Assembly: GCF_003286085.1 (NCBI RefSeq)
Contig: NW_020825289.1
Span: forward strand, 19,680,001 to 19,744,000
Source: Drosophila persimilis
Lineage: Eukaryota; Arthropoda; Insecta; Diptera; Drosophilidae
Direction: 5' to 3'
Length of the DNA stretch: 64,000 nt
Of the stretch, positions 45,800 to 55,278 are shown in pieces; positions within the stretch are counted from its first letter, which is position 1; every line of letters starts with the position of its first letter. A program made the position numbers and the translations under genes. The notes beneath the pieces are model-generated. The model saw only the letters and a list, made by a program, of their open reading frames with translations, was not told the origin of the DNA and ran no database searches.

Positions 45800-46545
45800 C
45801 CTGCAAGACTAGAGGCACCTAGAAACCTCTGGAAACCTCCTGGAAACCCCCTGGAAACCCTTAGAACCCCCTGAAAACCCCCTGGAAACCCCCTAGAGCC
45901 CCCTAGAACCCTCTGGAAACCCCCTGGAAACCCCTAGAGGCCACTGAAAACCCCCTAGAGCCCCTGGAAACCCCTACAACCCTCTGGAAACCCCCTGAAA
46001 ACTCCCTAGAATCCCCTGGAAACCACTAGAACCCCCCTAGAACCCTATGAAAACCCCCTGAAAACGCCCTAGACCCTCTGGAAACCCCCTAGAGCACCCT
46101 GGAAACCCCTAGAACCCCCCTAGAACCCTATGAAAACCCCCTGAAAACGCCCTAGACCCTCTGGAAACCCCCTAGAGCACCCTGGAAACCCCCTAGAGCA
46201 CCCTGGAAACCCCTGGAAACCCCTAGAGCCCCCTGAAAGCCCCCTAGACCCCCCTGAAAACCCCCTAGAACCTCCCTATAACCCTCTGGAAACCCCCTAG
46301 AGCACCCTGGAAACCCCTAGAACCCCCCTAGAACCCTATGAAAACCCCCTGAAAACGCCCTAGACCCTCTGGAAACCCCCTAGAGCACCCTGGAAACCCC
46401 CTAGAGCACCCTGGAAACCCCTGGAAACCCCCAGGAAACCCCTAGAGCCCCCTGAAAGCCCCCTAGACCCCCCTGAAAACCCCCTAGAACCTCCCTATAA
46501 CCCTCTGGAAATCCCCTAGAACTCCCCTGGAAACCCCCTTGGACC
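45800..46545. repeat. C-rich minisatellite (CCCCCTAGAACC / CCCTGGAAACC units), about 750 bp
   Basis: Short units of about 10-12 nt alternate between CCCCCTAGA(A/G)C and CCCTGGAAACC. There is higher-order repetition: CGCCCTAGACC recurs at 46065, 46149 and 46356. The complementary (template) strand has regularly spaced runs of three to five G, a layout prone to quadruplex formation. The sense RNA is a long series of C-runs of the kind bound by KH-domain poly(C)-binding proteins. Function is inferred only. Confidence 0.85.
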
Positions 46546-46549
46546 CCCC

Positions 46550-48200
46550 TCTGGAACCCGCATCAGCTGTTCTGTTCCATTGGACTGCTTTCCGTTTGAG
46601 CCCTACAATTTGCAGAATTTTTAGCGCCCTGGGTTTCTGCTTTTCCACGTTTCTGCTTTTATTGCCACAGTTAGGGCCCATACCGACAGGGGGTGCGGGG
46701 GGGAGGGGGGTTGTATTCGGGGGGATGGCAGTGCCTGTCGCGGAAATGTACCGCAGACATGCAAACAAAACTTTTTCCCAACTGGAAAGAGCCTCTGTTC
46801 CTGCTTTTGCTGCTACTTTGGCACGCGAACTTCTGACGGGACGGTGGCACGGTGGCACGGTTGCACGACTGCATTGGTCCTGGCCATATGGCTGGGAACC
46901 CCCCTCCCCCTTGTTTGCGCTGCTTTTTGTTATTACTCCACGGCGTAATGCAAACTTGTTTATGTGCCTCGTGTGTGGCGTCGCGTTGTCCTTCTGCATT
47001 GTCCCCCCCCCCCCCCCCTTTCCCTTCCCCCTTTTTCCCTTGGCCATTTCTTTGTTGTTGCGGCTGCTTGGGGGGAGGGGGGAGAGTCGGGCGAGGTGCT
47101 TTCTCTGCGGTCCCTGAATTATAGTTTCATAAATTCATATATTTATTTGGGGAATAAAGAGACGAAACAAATGAATGGCCAAAAAGCAAAGTGTTTGGGC
47201 GTAAGCGTACCTGCCTTTTAGGCGTATCCTGGCCAACCCAAAAAGGATGCACAGTTAATTGCATTTTCCAGCTGTATCTGTGCTATAAATAAAATTATAT
47301 AATTACCATGCATTGTGCCACAAAAAAAGGGGGGTGGGCTTAGACACACACACACACACGGACAAATCCACTTAACGTATTCGTTGTTGTTATTTAACGC
47401 GGTGTGTTGCCATGGCAACAACAAACAAACAAACAAAAAAAGTGGCCAAAACAAAAGGCAACTAAAATGCGCAAAACAGCAAATGGCAAAAGAAAGAAAG
47501 ACCGAGACAGAGAGAGAGAGAGAGTGGATGATTCAATGGCTGGCACAGGGCCTTTTCCAGATGCTTATCCTTGTGGGATCCACGGCGCCAAAGTAGAATT
47601 CTTGCTTCGTTTTTGCTGGCCGCAATCGGCCGGAATCGCCGGCCAGGTATCCTTCAGGCCCCACAAAAATTAACGCTTGCCTCAGATATGGTGCACTCTT
47701 TAGTTCTATTTTCCAGCTAGTGTTCTTTGTCTGTACTTTTGTATTATGTTGATTTCCATGGGGAATCGAAGACATGTGCATAGGACACAGGAAGGACCTC
47801 CCACTCTGCCCCTCCCTGCCCCTCCCTGCACTGCTGTGTTTCTCTCTTTTGGGGCTGTTCCGCTGTTTTCTGTTTGCTAAATTATTTATTGCAACTTGCA
47901 CGTCTCTCTCTCTCTCTCTCTCTCTATCTGGCTCTAAATTTGTATGAGAATCTCGTGTGTTCGGGCTTTAAGTAATTGCAAATTGATTGAAAATGGGGGG
48001 CTTCTATGGAATGGACTGGCATTTCAGGCAAATTACAACCTTTATAAATTGTTTACGTTTAATGCTTTCAATTAATTTAATGCATTCCTGCCCCTGCCCC
48101 TGCCCCTGTCCCCCCTCTCATTTGAGTGTGTGTGTGTGTGTGTTGGCCATATTTAATTGCTTGTAATTTGCACTAATGATGACGAGAACAACGGCAAAAA
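46550..48200 (+). other. Intron segment without a recognised gene
   Basis: It holds poly-C (about 46983-46998), a GACGGTGGCACG repeat (about 46836-46866), (AC)n (47345-47359), GA-run (about 47509-47524), (CT)n (about 47904-47925) and (GT)n (about 48126-48142). Long overlapping frames on both strands at 46484-47117 are low-complexity and rejected. Confidence 0.5.
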
Positions 48201-48264
48201 CAAAAAAAGTCCTTGTTCCTTGTTCTTTGTTCTTTTTTCTTTTTTTTTTTGTGTGTTTTTGCAG
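48200..48264 (+). promoter_or_regulatory. Strong 3' splice site candidate (junction 48264/48265)
   Basis: About fifty nt of T-rich sequence (CCTTGTTCTTTGTTC and a long T-run) end in TTTTTGCAG. A consensus CTAAT lies at 48173-48177, which is farther upstream than usual. It would be the acceptor of the candidate terminal exon. Confidence 0.5.
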
Positions 48265-48333
48265 TGGATTACTCCGCTTCTTTGGCTGTCATTAAAAGTG
48301 AATTTGATTGGCAATGTTTTTGCCAGGGATTAA
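48265..48333 (+). CDS. Candidate alternative last exon of mbl (22-codon tail)
   Basis: Joined to exon 2 in phase 0, this reads 22 codons beginning WITPLLWLSL and ends with TAA at 48331-48333, giving an 85-residue protein with finger 1 only. An AATAAA follows 79 nt later with a U/GU-rich stretch after it, so all signals of a terminal exon are present. D. melanogaster has a described short isoform, MblD, lacking a complete second finger. I recall it as similarly short, but cannot check whether this exon corresponds. The tail has no recognised domain. Confidence 0.35.
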   Translation, partial: WITPLLWLSLKVNLIGNVFARD

Positions 48334-48411
48334 AAGTTAAAATCAATAGTTTTTTCCCCGTGCTGTCAAGGACTTTCATAATTCAATTAAGAATCACAAC
48401 ACAATTACAGG

Positions 48412-48463
48412 AATAAAAGTTTGTTACGGTTTAGTCATAATGATATCGATTTGTTTTTCGTTC
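48412..48463 (+). terminator. Poly(A) signal for the candidate terminal exon
   Basis: AATAAA at 48412-48417 is followed by GTTTGTTACGGTTTAG and TTTGTTTTTCG. This is a plausible poly(A) site about 100 nt before the start of YGCY array 2. Confidence 0.4.
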
Positions 48464-48559
48464 TATACTCATTCGAATCATTTAGGTTTTAATGCTAGAG
48501 AATATTTTAAACGCGATCGAAGCGCGTCTTCAAGGGGAATTTCTGGGTTTTCAACTGTC

Positions 48560-48980
48560 TGCTGCTCTGCTTTCCATTGCTGCTCTGCTTTCCACTGCTG
48601 CTCTGCTTTCGATAGCTGCGCGTCTCTCCACTGATGCTCGTCTCTGCATAGCTGCTCGTCAATCCACTGCTGCTCGTCTCTCCACTGCAGCTCGTCTCTG
48701 CACTGCTGCTCGTTAATCCATAGCTGCTCTGCTCTCCACTGATGCTCGTCTCTGCATAGCTGCTCGTCTCTCCACTGCAGCTAGTCTTTCCACTGCTGTT
48801 CGTCTCTCCACTGCTGCTCTGCTCACACCTGCTGTTCGTCTCTGCCTAGCTGCTCTGCTTTCGATTTCTGCTCTGCTCACACCTGCGGTTCGTCTCTGCC
48901 TAGCTGCTCTGCTTTCGATTTCTGCTCTGCTCACAACTGCTGTTCGTCTCTGCCTAGCTGCTCTGCTTTCGATTGCTGCT
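48560..48980 (+). promoter_or_regulatory. mbl: YGCY tandem array 2 (UGCU-rich, about 420 nt)
   Basis: Degenerate repeats of CTGCTCTGCTTTC, CTGCTCGTCTCTCCA and CTGCTGTTCGTCTCTGCCTAG carry about 40 YGCY tetramers by hand count, nearly all UGCU. About seven are expected by chance. Many extend to the MBNL consensus YGCUKY (TGCTGC, TGCTTT, TGCTGT). The repeat lies in mbl sense orientation, starts about 100 nt after the candidate poly(A) site, and could bind many Muscleblind molecules. The open frames on either strand are products of the 15-nt-scale periodicity. Confidence 0.7.
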
Positions 48981-51493
48981 AGCGTCTCGGCACTTCTTCG
49001 GCATGGCATTCGTTTCCCCTAGTAGCCGAAGTCGAATCGAAAGCAGACAGGTTCGATCAACTGCTGCCCTTCTGCTGCTCGGCACCTCTTCGGCTTGGCA
49101 TTCGTTTCTTCGGCACCCAAAGTCGTGTCCAAAGCGGACATGTTTCATCACGTTCAATCGTCGTTGATTTTCCCTTCGATCTGCGGGGTCGCCTGTGCGG
49201 CGGCGCTCCTAATGCATTTCCCTCGTTTTGCGTATCTTGGGAATCTACAGTTAATGCTACGCCCTGCAATTAAACGCCCCTGCAAAACTGCAGTGGCAGT
49301 ATGCTTGTATCTCTTTCTCACACACTCATAACTCGCACAGTTTTGGCCTGAAGCTATTTACGCCATTTTTAATTGCAGCATGAAAAAGTAATTACAATTT
49401 TGTGCCCTTTGTGGCCCGAGAGCGGGCTACTATTCCCCGTTGGGAGAGGGGGTGGCTGGGGCGTGGCAGTGCAACTCAAACAAAATTATAAGCAAACACG
49501 CAAAACTGCCACAAAACTTGAAAACTGAGAGTTAACCCTCTCGACCCCACCCTCTAACCCCAAAACGAAAAGAAAAGGGTAAAAAATTGAGAGAAAAAGC
49601 CCGCAAAAAAAAAAATAATACTTTTCAGTCGTTTAGGATTCGAGTTGAGTTGGGATACGAAATTTGAGTTTGGGTTTTGGTTTGGTTTTCGTTGGGGTTT
49701 CGGTGGTTTTTCCCTTTTTTTTTCTTCCTTTTTTTTTGCGCTCTCCAGTCCAGACAGGAGACGCATTTGTCGCTGCCCGGCGGGCGTTTGGCCCAGACGG
49801 CCGGGGCACTGCTTTCCAGTGTTGAACAAATTAATAAAAAAGGAAATGCAAACCAACGCAGATCAGATTTTGGGTTCGTCCTGCTGTGCAGTAAAAAAAT
49901 TAAAAAGGAAATGAAATTATGGCTTTGAGCTTTAAGATACTTTGATATGATCCCTAAGAGGCCAATACCTAGTGGAATACGTATCGATTTACAGCTACCT
50001 CCCCCCCCAATGGGCGGTGGAGCTCTCGATAACACATGTTGCCCCTCGAAGCCCACTCAAAGTCCACACTCACCATTTGTTTTGTTGATTCTGCTGTTGA
50101 TTTGCTGCAGTCCTGGCATCCGCTATCCATGGCTTTTCTTTTTCTATATATAAATAGAGGGTGCACCAGAGGGTGTCCTATCTCTCCGTTTCGAGTTTAA
50201 TTTTGCTAATTGAAAAACGTAATAAACCCAGGGGCTAAGCGCTGGACACACGTGAAAAGTTGACCCCCCACCACCCCCCCCAAGGGGTCAGTGCAGGGCT
50301 TTTGTATCTGTCGCTCGCCTGCTCTTTCCTTTAATTGCGAAATTTTAGTTGCACTCGAAAGAAGTGAAATGAAATTAAAATAAGCACTAAACAACACTTA
50401 GCCCCCCAATCGCTGCCCTTTGAACCCTACACTGGCCAACATTTTAGTTAATTGCGAAAAACGTCCAGAAAAATGGCGGAATGCAGGGCTATCATATGAG
50501 TGTCTTCACGGTTTGTTTCCTCCTTTCGACATGGCTCTCCTCTGTGTGTCCTGTATGTCCTGTATGTCCTGGGTGCATTTGTTGATTGTATCTCTCAGGC
50601 TAATGAAGATGGCTGAGAGCTGCGCTAAACACGGTCTAGTGCAGTGAGTGATGGCTAATAGCTGCAGGACAGCAGCAGCAGCAGCAGGGGGGGCCTTCAT
50701 AAAGAACCAATTTGGGCCAATGAACAGCACAAAAGCCATTTTAATAACTTGTGCAAGTCGAAAGGGAGTTGCCACTGTGTGGCAGCGGGGGGTGGGGGGG
50801 ATATGCTAGGGATTATAAAAGTTGTATTATTGAAATGAGGAGTCGAGCAGTGCGAGTATGCTTTGACGCTGACCAAAGTCATCCTTTTGTCCTTGCTAAT
50901 TAACTTGTTGCGTCGTTTAATTAGCCAAGAGCCAGGAGCCAGCAGCCAGCAGCCAGTAGCCAGTGGCCAGGCGATATATAGAGAGATAAAGACCGACAAA
51001 GGGCGTGGGGGGGGGGGTAAACTTTTCGCCCAAGTGAACTCCGGTATATATCTCTCATTTTTTCTTTCCATCCCATATTTTATCTTCTACCATTTTCCGC
51101 TTTCTATTTTTTCTAGCCGGGTTTTTTTTTGCCGCCGCATTGTAAATTATGAAAATTAAACAAATGCCTGAAAGTTTTTTAATTAACCAAAAGGTTAGCG
51201 GGGGGGGGGAGGGGGGACTCTCCCTCTCCCTCTATCTGTTGCCCGCTCTCTAATGGCCTGAAAAATGTTGCCAAAAAATATGTCACAAAAGCCAAAAACC
51301 AAATGCAAATAAATTATTTCGGATAAATATTTATAAAGACGGAAGAAACGAAAATTATGAGCAGCCGCCGCGACATGCATCGCATAAATTTCTGCATATT
51401 TCGGCAAATTGCATTATTAAATTGCCCAAAAAGTGGAGCGAGCGAACGGTGACGTCATTCATTCATTCAAGCACTCATTCATTGATGGGGGGA

Positions 51494-51494
<1 letters not shown>

Positions 51495-51524
<30 letters not shown>
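51495..51524. repeat. Poly-G tract, 30 nt
   Basis: A pure G run. A 37-nt (GT)n follows at 51630. Confidence 0.95.
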
Positions 51525-51627
51525 CGGGGCAAGTCAAGTTGTCGTCTCGTTCGTCTCTATAAATAATTGCAAGCGAATTTCTCAAGCGTGTCAAGGCAGA
51601 AGGAATGCCGCTGTCGAGCAGCCCCCC

Positions 51628-51629
<2 letters not shown>

Positions 51630-51667
<38 letters not shown>
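51630..51667. repeat. (GT)n microsatellite
   Basis: Thirty-eight nt of GT. Confidence 0.95.
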
Positions 51668-51668
<1 letters not shown>

Positions 51669-52593
51669 GGTGCGGTAAAGAATCTTGAAGATGCGACGAA
51701 TTTGCCATGTCTTCGGCATTCAAAGTGCGCCCGCCAGCTCGAGTGCAAAAGTCGCATCATTATGCCACAAGGGAAGTGCGAATATCTGCCACAGATACTC
51801 TCCCCCTGTGATGCGTGGCGTGGCGGCCAATTAAATGTAGTCAATTTTCAACAACGAAAATCTTTCTGGGGTACAATTTTCGGGAGAAACCATATAACGG
51901 ACGATTCGTACAATCGAATTAGATTCTTTGTTGGCTTCCCAAGATCGTATTAGAAGTTTTGTGCCTCCATCCCCCCCTCCAGACTCCCCCCTCGATGTTG
52001 CTGGGGAAAACTTGCGTCTGTCGGTGAATTTTTGACATGCAGGTGTCTGGGTTTTTCGGGGCTAAAAGTTGAGGCGGTAAACAAGCAGAAAATGTCGCGT
52101 CTGTCAAAAGTTTGTGAAGAAGGGCTTAGTGTGTGTCCCTCCCCTGTGTGGGGGGAGGGGGTGGGGGGTTGGTTAGTTGCTGCAGTTAATAAATGCAATA
52201 CAATCTGTAGGCATTTCCTACACTCTCCAGCACCTCCTCCTCCTCCACCTCCTCCTCCTTTTCCTCCCGAAGCCGTTCAAATTAAATTAGAATTTCCCTC
52301 TCTTTCGTGTGTAATTTAAAACTATTTCTGTACGCCAAGTGCTTCCACTAGCCCTGTGGCTCGGCTCTCATGCTCTTTTGGTTTTTGCGAGCTTCAACCG
52401 AGTGAAAACTTGTTAAGCTTTGGGGAATTTCTAGCCGGGGCAGCAAAAAAAAAAAAATAACGAAAAAAAAATAGAGAAAAGAGGTTACAATATTTAAAAC
52501 TCAACTTGATATGCGCCTGGGAGCTTACTATGTCTTCCCCTGCCCACCGTCCCTCCGTCCCACCGACCTGCCGTCTCTCCGACTGTCTGTCTC

Positions 52594-52598
<5 letters not shown>

Positions 52599-52633
<35 letters not shown>
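52599..52633. repeat. (GT)n microsatellite
   Basis: About thirty-five nt of GT. Confidence 0.95.
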
Positions 52634-52634
<1 letters not shown>

Positions 52635-53635
52635 TTTATAGTGAGCTGGGATTAAACTGTCTTTGTGCTCTACAAGAATGCTCCAGGAAATGTTCAGCAT
52701 AATGCACAGGAGCAAACCGACAGACAACGACAGAGACACATAGAGACAGCCACAAAGATAGAGAGGGAGAGGAAGAGGGAGAGAGGGGGAGAGAGCGAGA
52801 GTTCCTTTTTGGCCTAACAGAAAATCTGCAGATACGTGTATCTAAGCGGAAGGCAGAGTCTTTTCTTTGGGGAGCAGATGTCAAGGTAGATACCCAGATA
52901 CCCAGATACCCAGGCACATCAAGGCGCTGCCTGAGTGGCAGATATGGATAGATAGATGGATAGAGTGGAGATTTCCTTTAGCTCGGAATAAAATTGAAAC
53001 GAGTGGTACTTCAATTGTGGGATAATTTGGCATGCTTTAAGCCATACTTATTGAAAATAATTAATATTAAAGAAATACTCCATTTGTACATATGTTTGAA
53101 CGAAAGCCCTATAGCATGCATCGATGGTTCGAGCAGTTCAATGCACTTTAAATCTAATTAGCCCTCCTCAGAGCTTAAAAAAAGAAAAAGAAACCTATAA
53201 AAATCAATACGGAAACAGCAGAATGGAAAAAAAAGCATATGAAAAATGGCGTCGCATAACGGTATATGTGTGCGTGCGTGTGCGTGTGCGTGTATAGGCT
53301 AGGCTGTTGACGCGAACGCGGTCTCGGAGGAGGACAACAAAGTCGCCATTGTTAATAGGATTACGAAGCACAGCGGCGAACAACTGGCACAGAAACAACA
53401 ACAAAGGGGCAAAGCTAACGGCATTAGCAATGGCAGAATACCATGCCGCACCGTGCCCCGAAAAGCAGTGCCACAAAGAACACACGAAACAGCAACGGAA
53501 ACCACATAGAAGAATAAGGAACAAGTAGGTTCCTGTAAGCCGAAGCCATTGATACACTCGAAGATTATAGAAATGCCGATTATACACATGCCGAAGCATA
53601 GCGCTGGGCCTTTCACTGTTAACAGCCTCTTTTAA

Positions 53636-54240
53636 AGCTAGCAGGCGATCTTGCTGTTAGTATTAGCTGCCGCTGTTAGTAGCCGTCGTACTGTTAACAT
53701 TCGCTCTGAATGCTCTGTGGCCGAACGTTCATTCTCACCTTTAACATGTTCTTTTACTGGTAAACTGTAATTCACTGCTAACATCCGCTCTCACTGCTAA
53801 CACGTGGACAGTGGCTCAGCGCTCATTATCACCTTTAACAGATGCTCGTACTGTTAACTGGCGCTGGTGAGCTGTTTTCTTGCTCTCGCACTGTTAACAT
53901 CCGCTCTGCCTGTTAACCTAGACTGTGGCTCAGCGCTCATTAGCACTGTTAACATATTCTCGTACTGTTAACTGGCGCTGGTAAGCTGTTTTCTTGCTCT
54001 CGCACTGTTAACATCGGCTCCGACTGTTAACGTGGACAGTGGCTCAGCGCTCATTATCACCTGAGACATATGCTCGCACTGTTAACTGGCGCTGGTAAGC
54101 TGTTTTCTTGCTCTCGCACTGTTAACATCCGCTCTGACTGTTAACCTAGACTGTGGCTCAGCGCTTATTAGCACTGTTAACATATTCTCGTACTGTTAAT
54201 TGGCGCTAGTACTCTGTCTCCTCTCACTGTTAACGTATGC
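53636..54240. repeat. CTGTTAAC tandem array, 114-bp unit
   Basis: GGCTCAGCGCT recurs at 53813, 53927, 54041 and 54155, exactly 114 nt apart each time, with diverged flanking copies. Every unit carries several CTGTTAAC words (GTTAAC is a palindrome) and TGGCGCTGGTAAGC. Composition links it to the TAACAG arrays at 12540 and 15655. No transposon ends are seen. Confidence 0.85.
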
Positions 54241-54244
54241 TTTA

Positions 54245-55200
54245 CAGTCGAGGGTGCGGTGGGGTGGTGAAACAGCATAGATCTACTCCTTCGATTGCTT
54301 CCTTCTCTGCGCGTCTCAAAGCTCTGCTCATAATCACTATACCCTGCGCCCACAGAGGGCATACAAAACAAAGGCAAAACCCAAAAACATGCATAGCAAA
54401 ATCATTTCTAGTGAAAACACAACAAAACGCAACGAAAACGAGAAGCCAAAACAGAAATAATGAGCAGGCCAGGGGTGTGGATAGCGGATAGAGAGGAAAA
54501 CAAACAAAAGTAAATTAGATTGTGTGGCCCATTAAGGCATTAAGATTTCATTGCCCTTCCTACCCAGCCGCCCCTGTGTCCCATAGGTGGGGGGGTGGGG
54601 ATCCCCCCTCCTCACATGTGCGCCACTTAAAGCGTTGCCGTCGCACTTTAAGGGTTTCCTTCTGTCCCTCTCTCTCTCTCTCCCTCCCTCTCTCTCGCTC
54701 TCTTCTACACCGCTTCATTTTCATTTTTTCGCACTTGAGCATTTTCTGTTGACTCTCGGAAGGCAACAACGTCCCGGCGACTCATCCTTCCCTCCATTCT
54801 CGGGCAAATCTCGGGCTACGTGACTTTTTGCGGTTTGCTTGGATTTGGCCAGCGAAAAGTGCTCAAAACAGGCATCCCCCCCCCCCCACACACCGTTCAA
54901 GTTCGCACTTCCACCATTTTGTTTAATGACCTTGAAGCCGAGCAGTGGCGTCAGTGGAAATGTATCTTGAAGTCCGAATTTAATGGCCCGTATGGCCTGC
55001 CACTGCCACTGCCACTGCCACCGACAGGGGCACTCTTTTGTCATTCGTTTGTTTGCCGACGTTTTAGGCGTCACCATTCCCTTCATTGTTTGGCATTTGC
55101 CGGACGGACGGCTAAGTGAAATTGGCCATAAAGGGGTGGGGAGGGGGGAGGAGGGCCAGGAGGGAAAATCAAATCCATTCAAATATCTCTCCAGCCCCAA
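54245..55200 (+). other. Intron segment without a recognised gene
   Basis: It holds a CTATACCCTGCGCCCACAGAG motif fragment common in fly repeats (about 54338-54360), a CT-rich run (about 54668-54705), poly-C (about 54879-54889) and CACTGC (54998-55022). It ends at ratchet site 3. Confidence 0.5.
54998..55022 (+). repeat. CACTGC repeat (UGCC on the sense strand)
   Basis: Four hexamers in mbl sense orientation, 212 nt before ratchet site 3. Confidence 0.85.
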
Positions 55201-55202
55201 GG

Positions 55203-55240
55203 CTAACCGCCACTCTTTTTCTTTCTCGTTACAGGTAAGA
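55203..55240 (+). promoter_or_regulatory. mbl: Recursive-splice (ratchet) site 3, junction 55234/55235
   Basis: A consensus CTAAC branch point (55203-55207) lies 28 nt before the AG. It is followed by a pyrimidine tract (CTCTTTTTCTTTCTCGTT) and ACAG|GTAAGA. Exon 2 joined here would carry AAG|GTAAGA, again a better donor than its own. The step from ratchet site 2 is 15,089 nt. Confidence 0.8.
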
Positions 55241-55278
55241 CACCCCCTCCCCCGCCCCCCTTAGAAATGGAGGCCCCT
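55235..55278 (+). other. mbl: Recursive-splice exon 3 (44 nt) with donor CCT|GTAAGA
   Basis: A second GTAAGA at 55279-55284 closes a 44-nt exon. In phase 0 after exon 2 the tenth codon is TAG, so retained copies would encode a truncated protein. The duplicated GTAAGA at both ends of the exon would place two equal donors in competition once the first splice has occurred. Confidence 0.65.

Larger units (their letters stand above)
48985..53635 (+). other. Intron segment without a recognised gene
   Basis: It begins with a duplicated phrase (CGGCACTTCTTCGGCATGGC-like at 48988 and again near 49080) that may extend the array-2 repeat family. It also holds poly-G (51495-51524), (GT)n (51630-51667, 52599-52633), a CAG repeat (about 50671-50687), CCAGCAGCCAG repeats (about 50931-50968) and CTCCTC repeats (about 52232-52265). 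No exon is recognised. Confidence 0.5.

Noticed and set aside
46484..47117. 187- and 192-codon overlapping frames on opposite strands
   Set aside because: Both are rich in Pro/Gly from C- and G-runs and one enters the minisatellite; neither shows a domain.
47640..47652. CCAG|GTATCC junction as a ratchet site
   Set aside because: The upstream sequence is GC-rich without pyrimidine tract or branch point, and GTATCC is a poor donor.
48492..49009. Ala/Arg-rich open frames on both strands across the UGCU array
   Set aside because: They are explained by the repeat period; there is no initiation context or homology.
53636..54240. Regular 114-bp repeats as a CRISPR-like array
   Set aside because: The whole unit repeats with no unique spacers, and the genome is eukaryotic; it is a tandem satellite.
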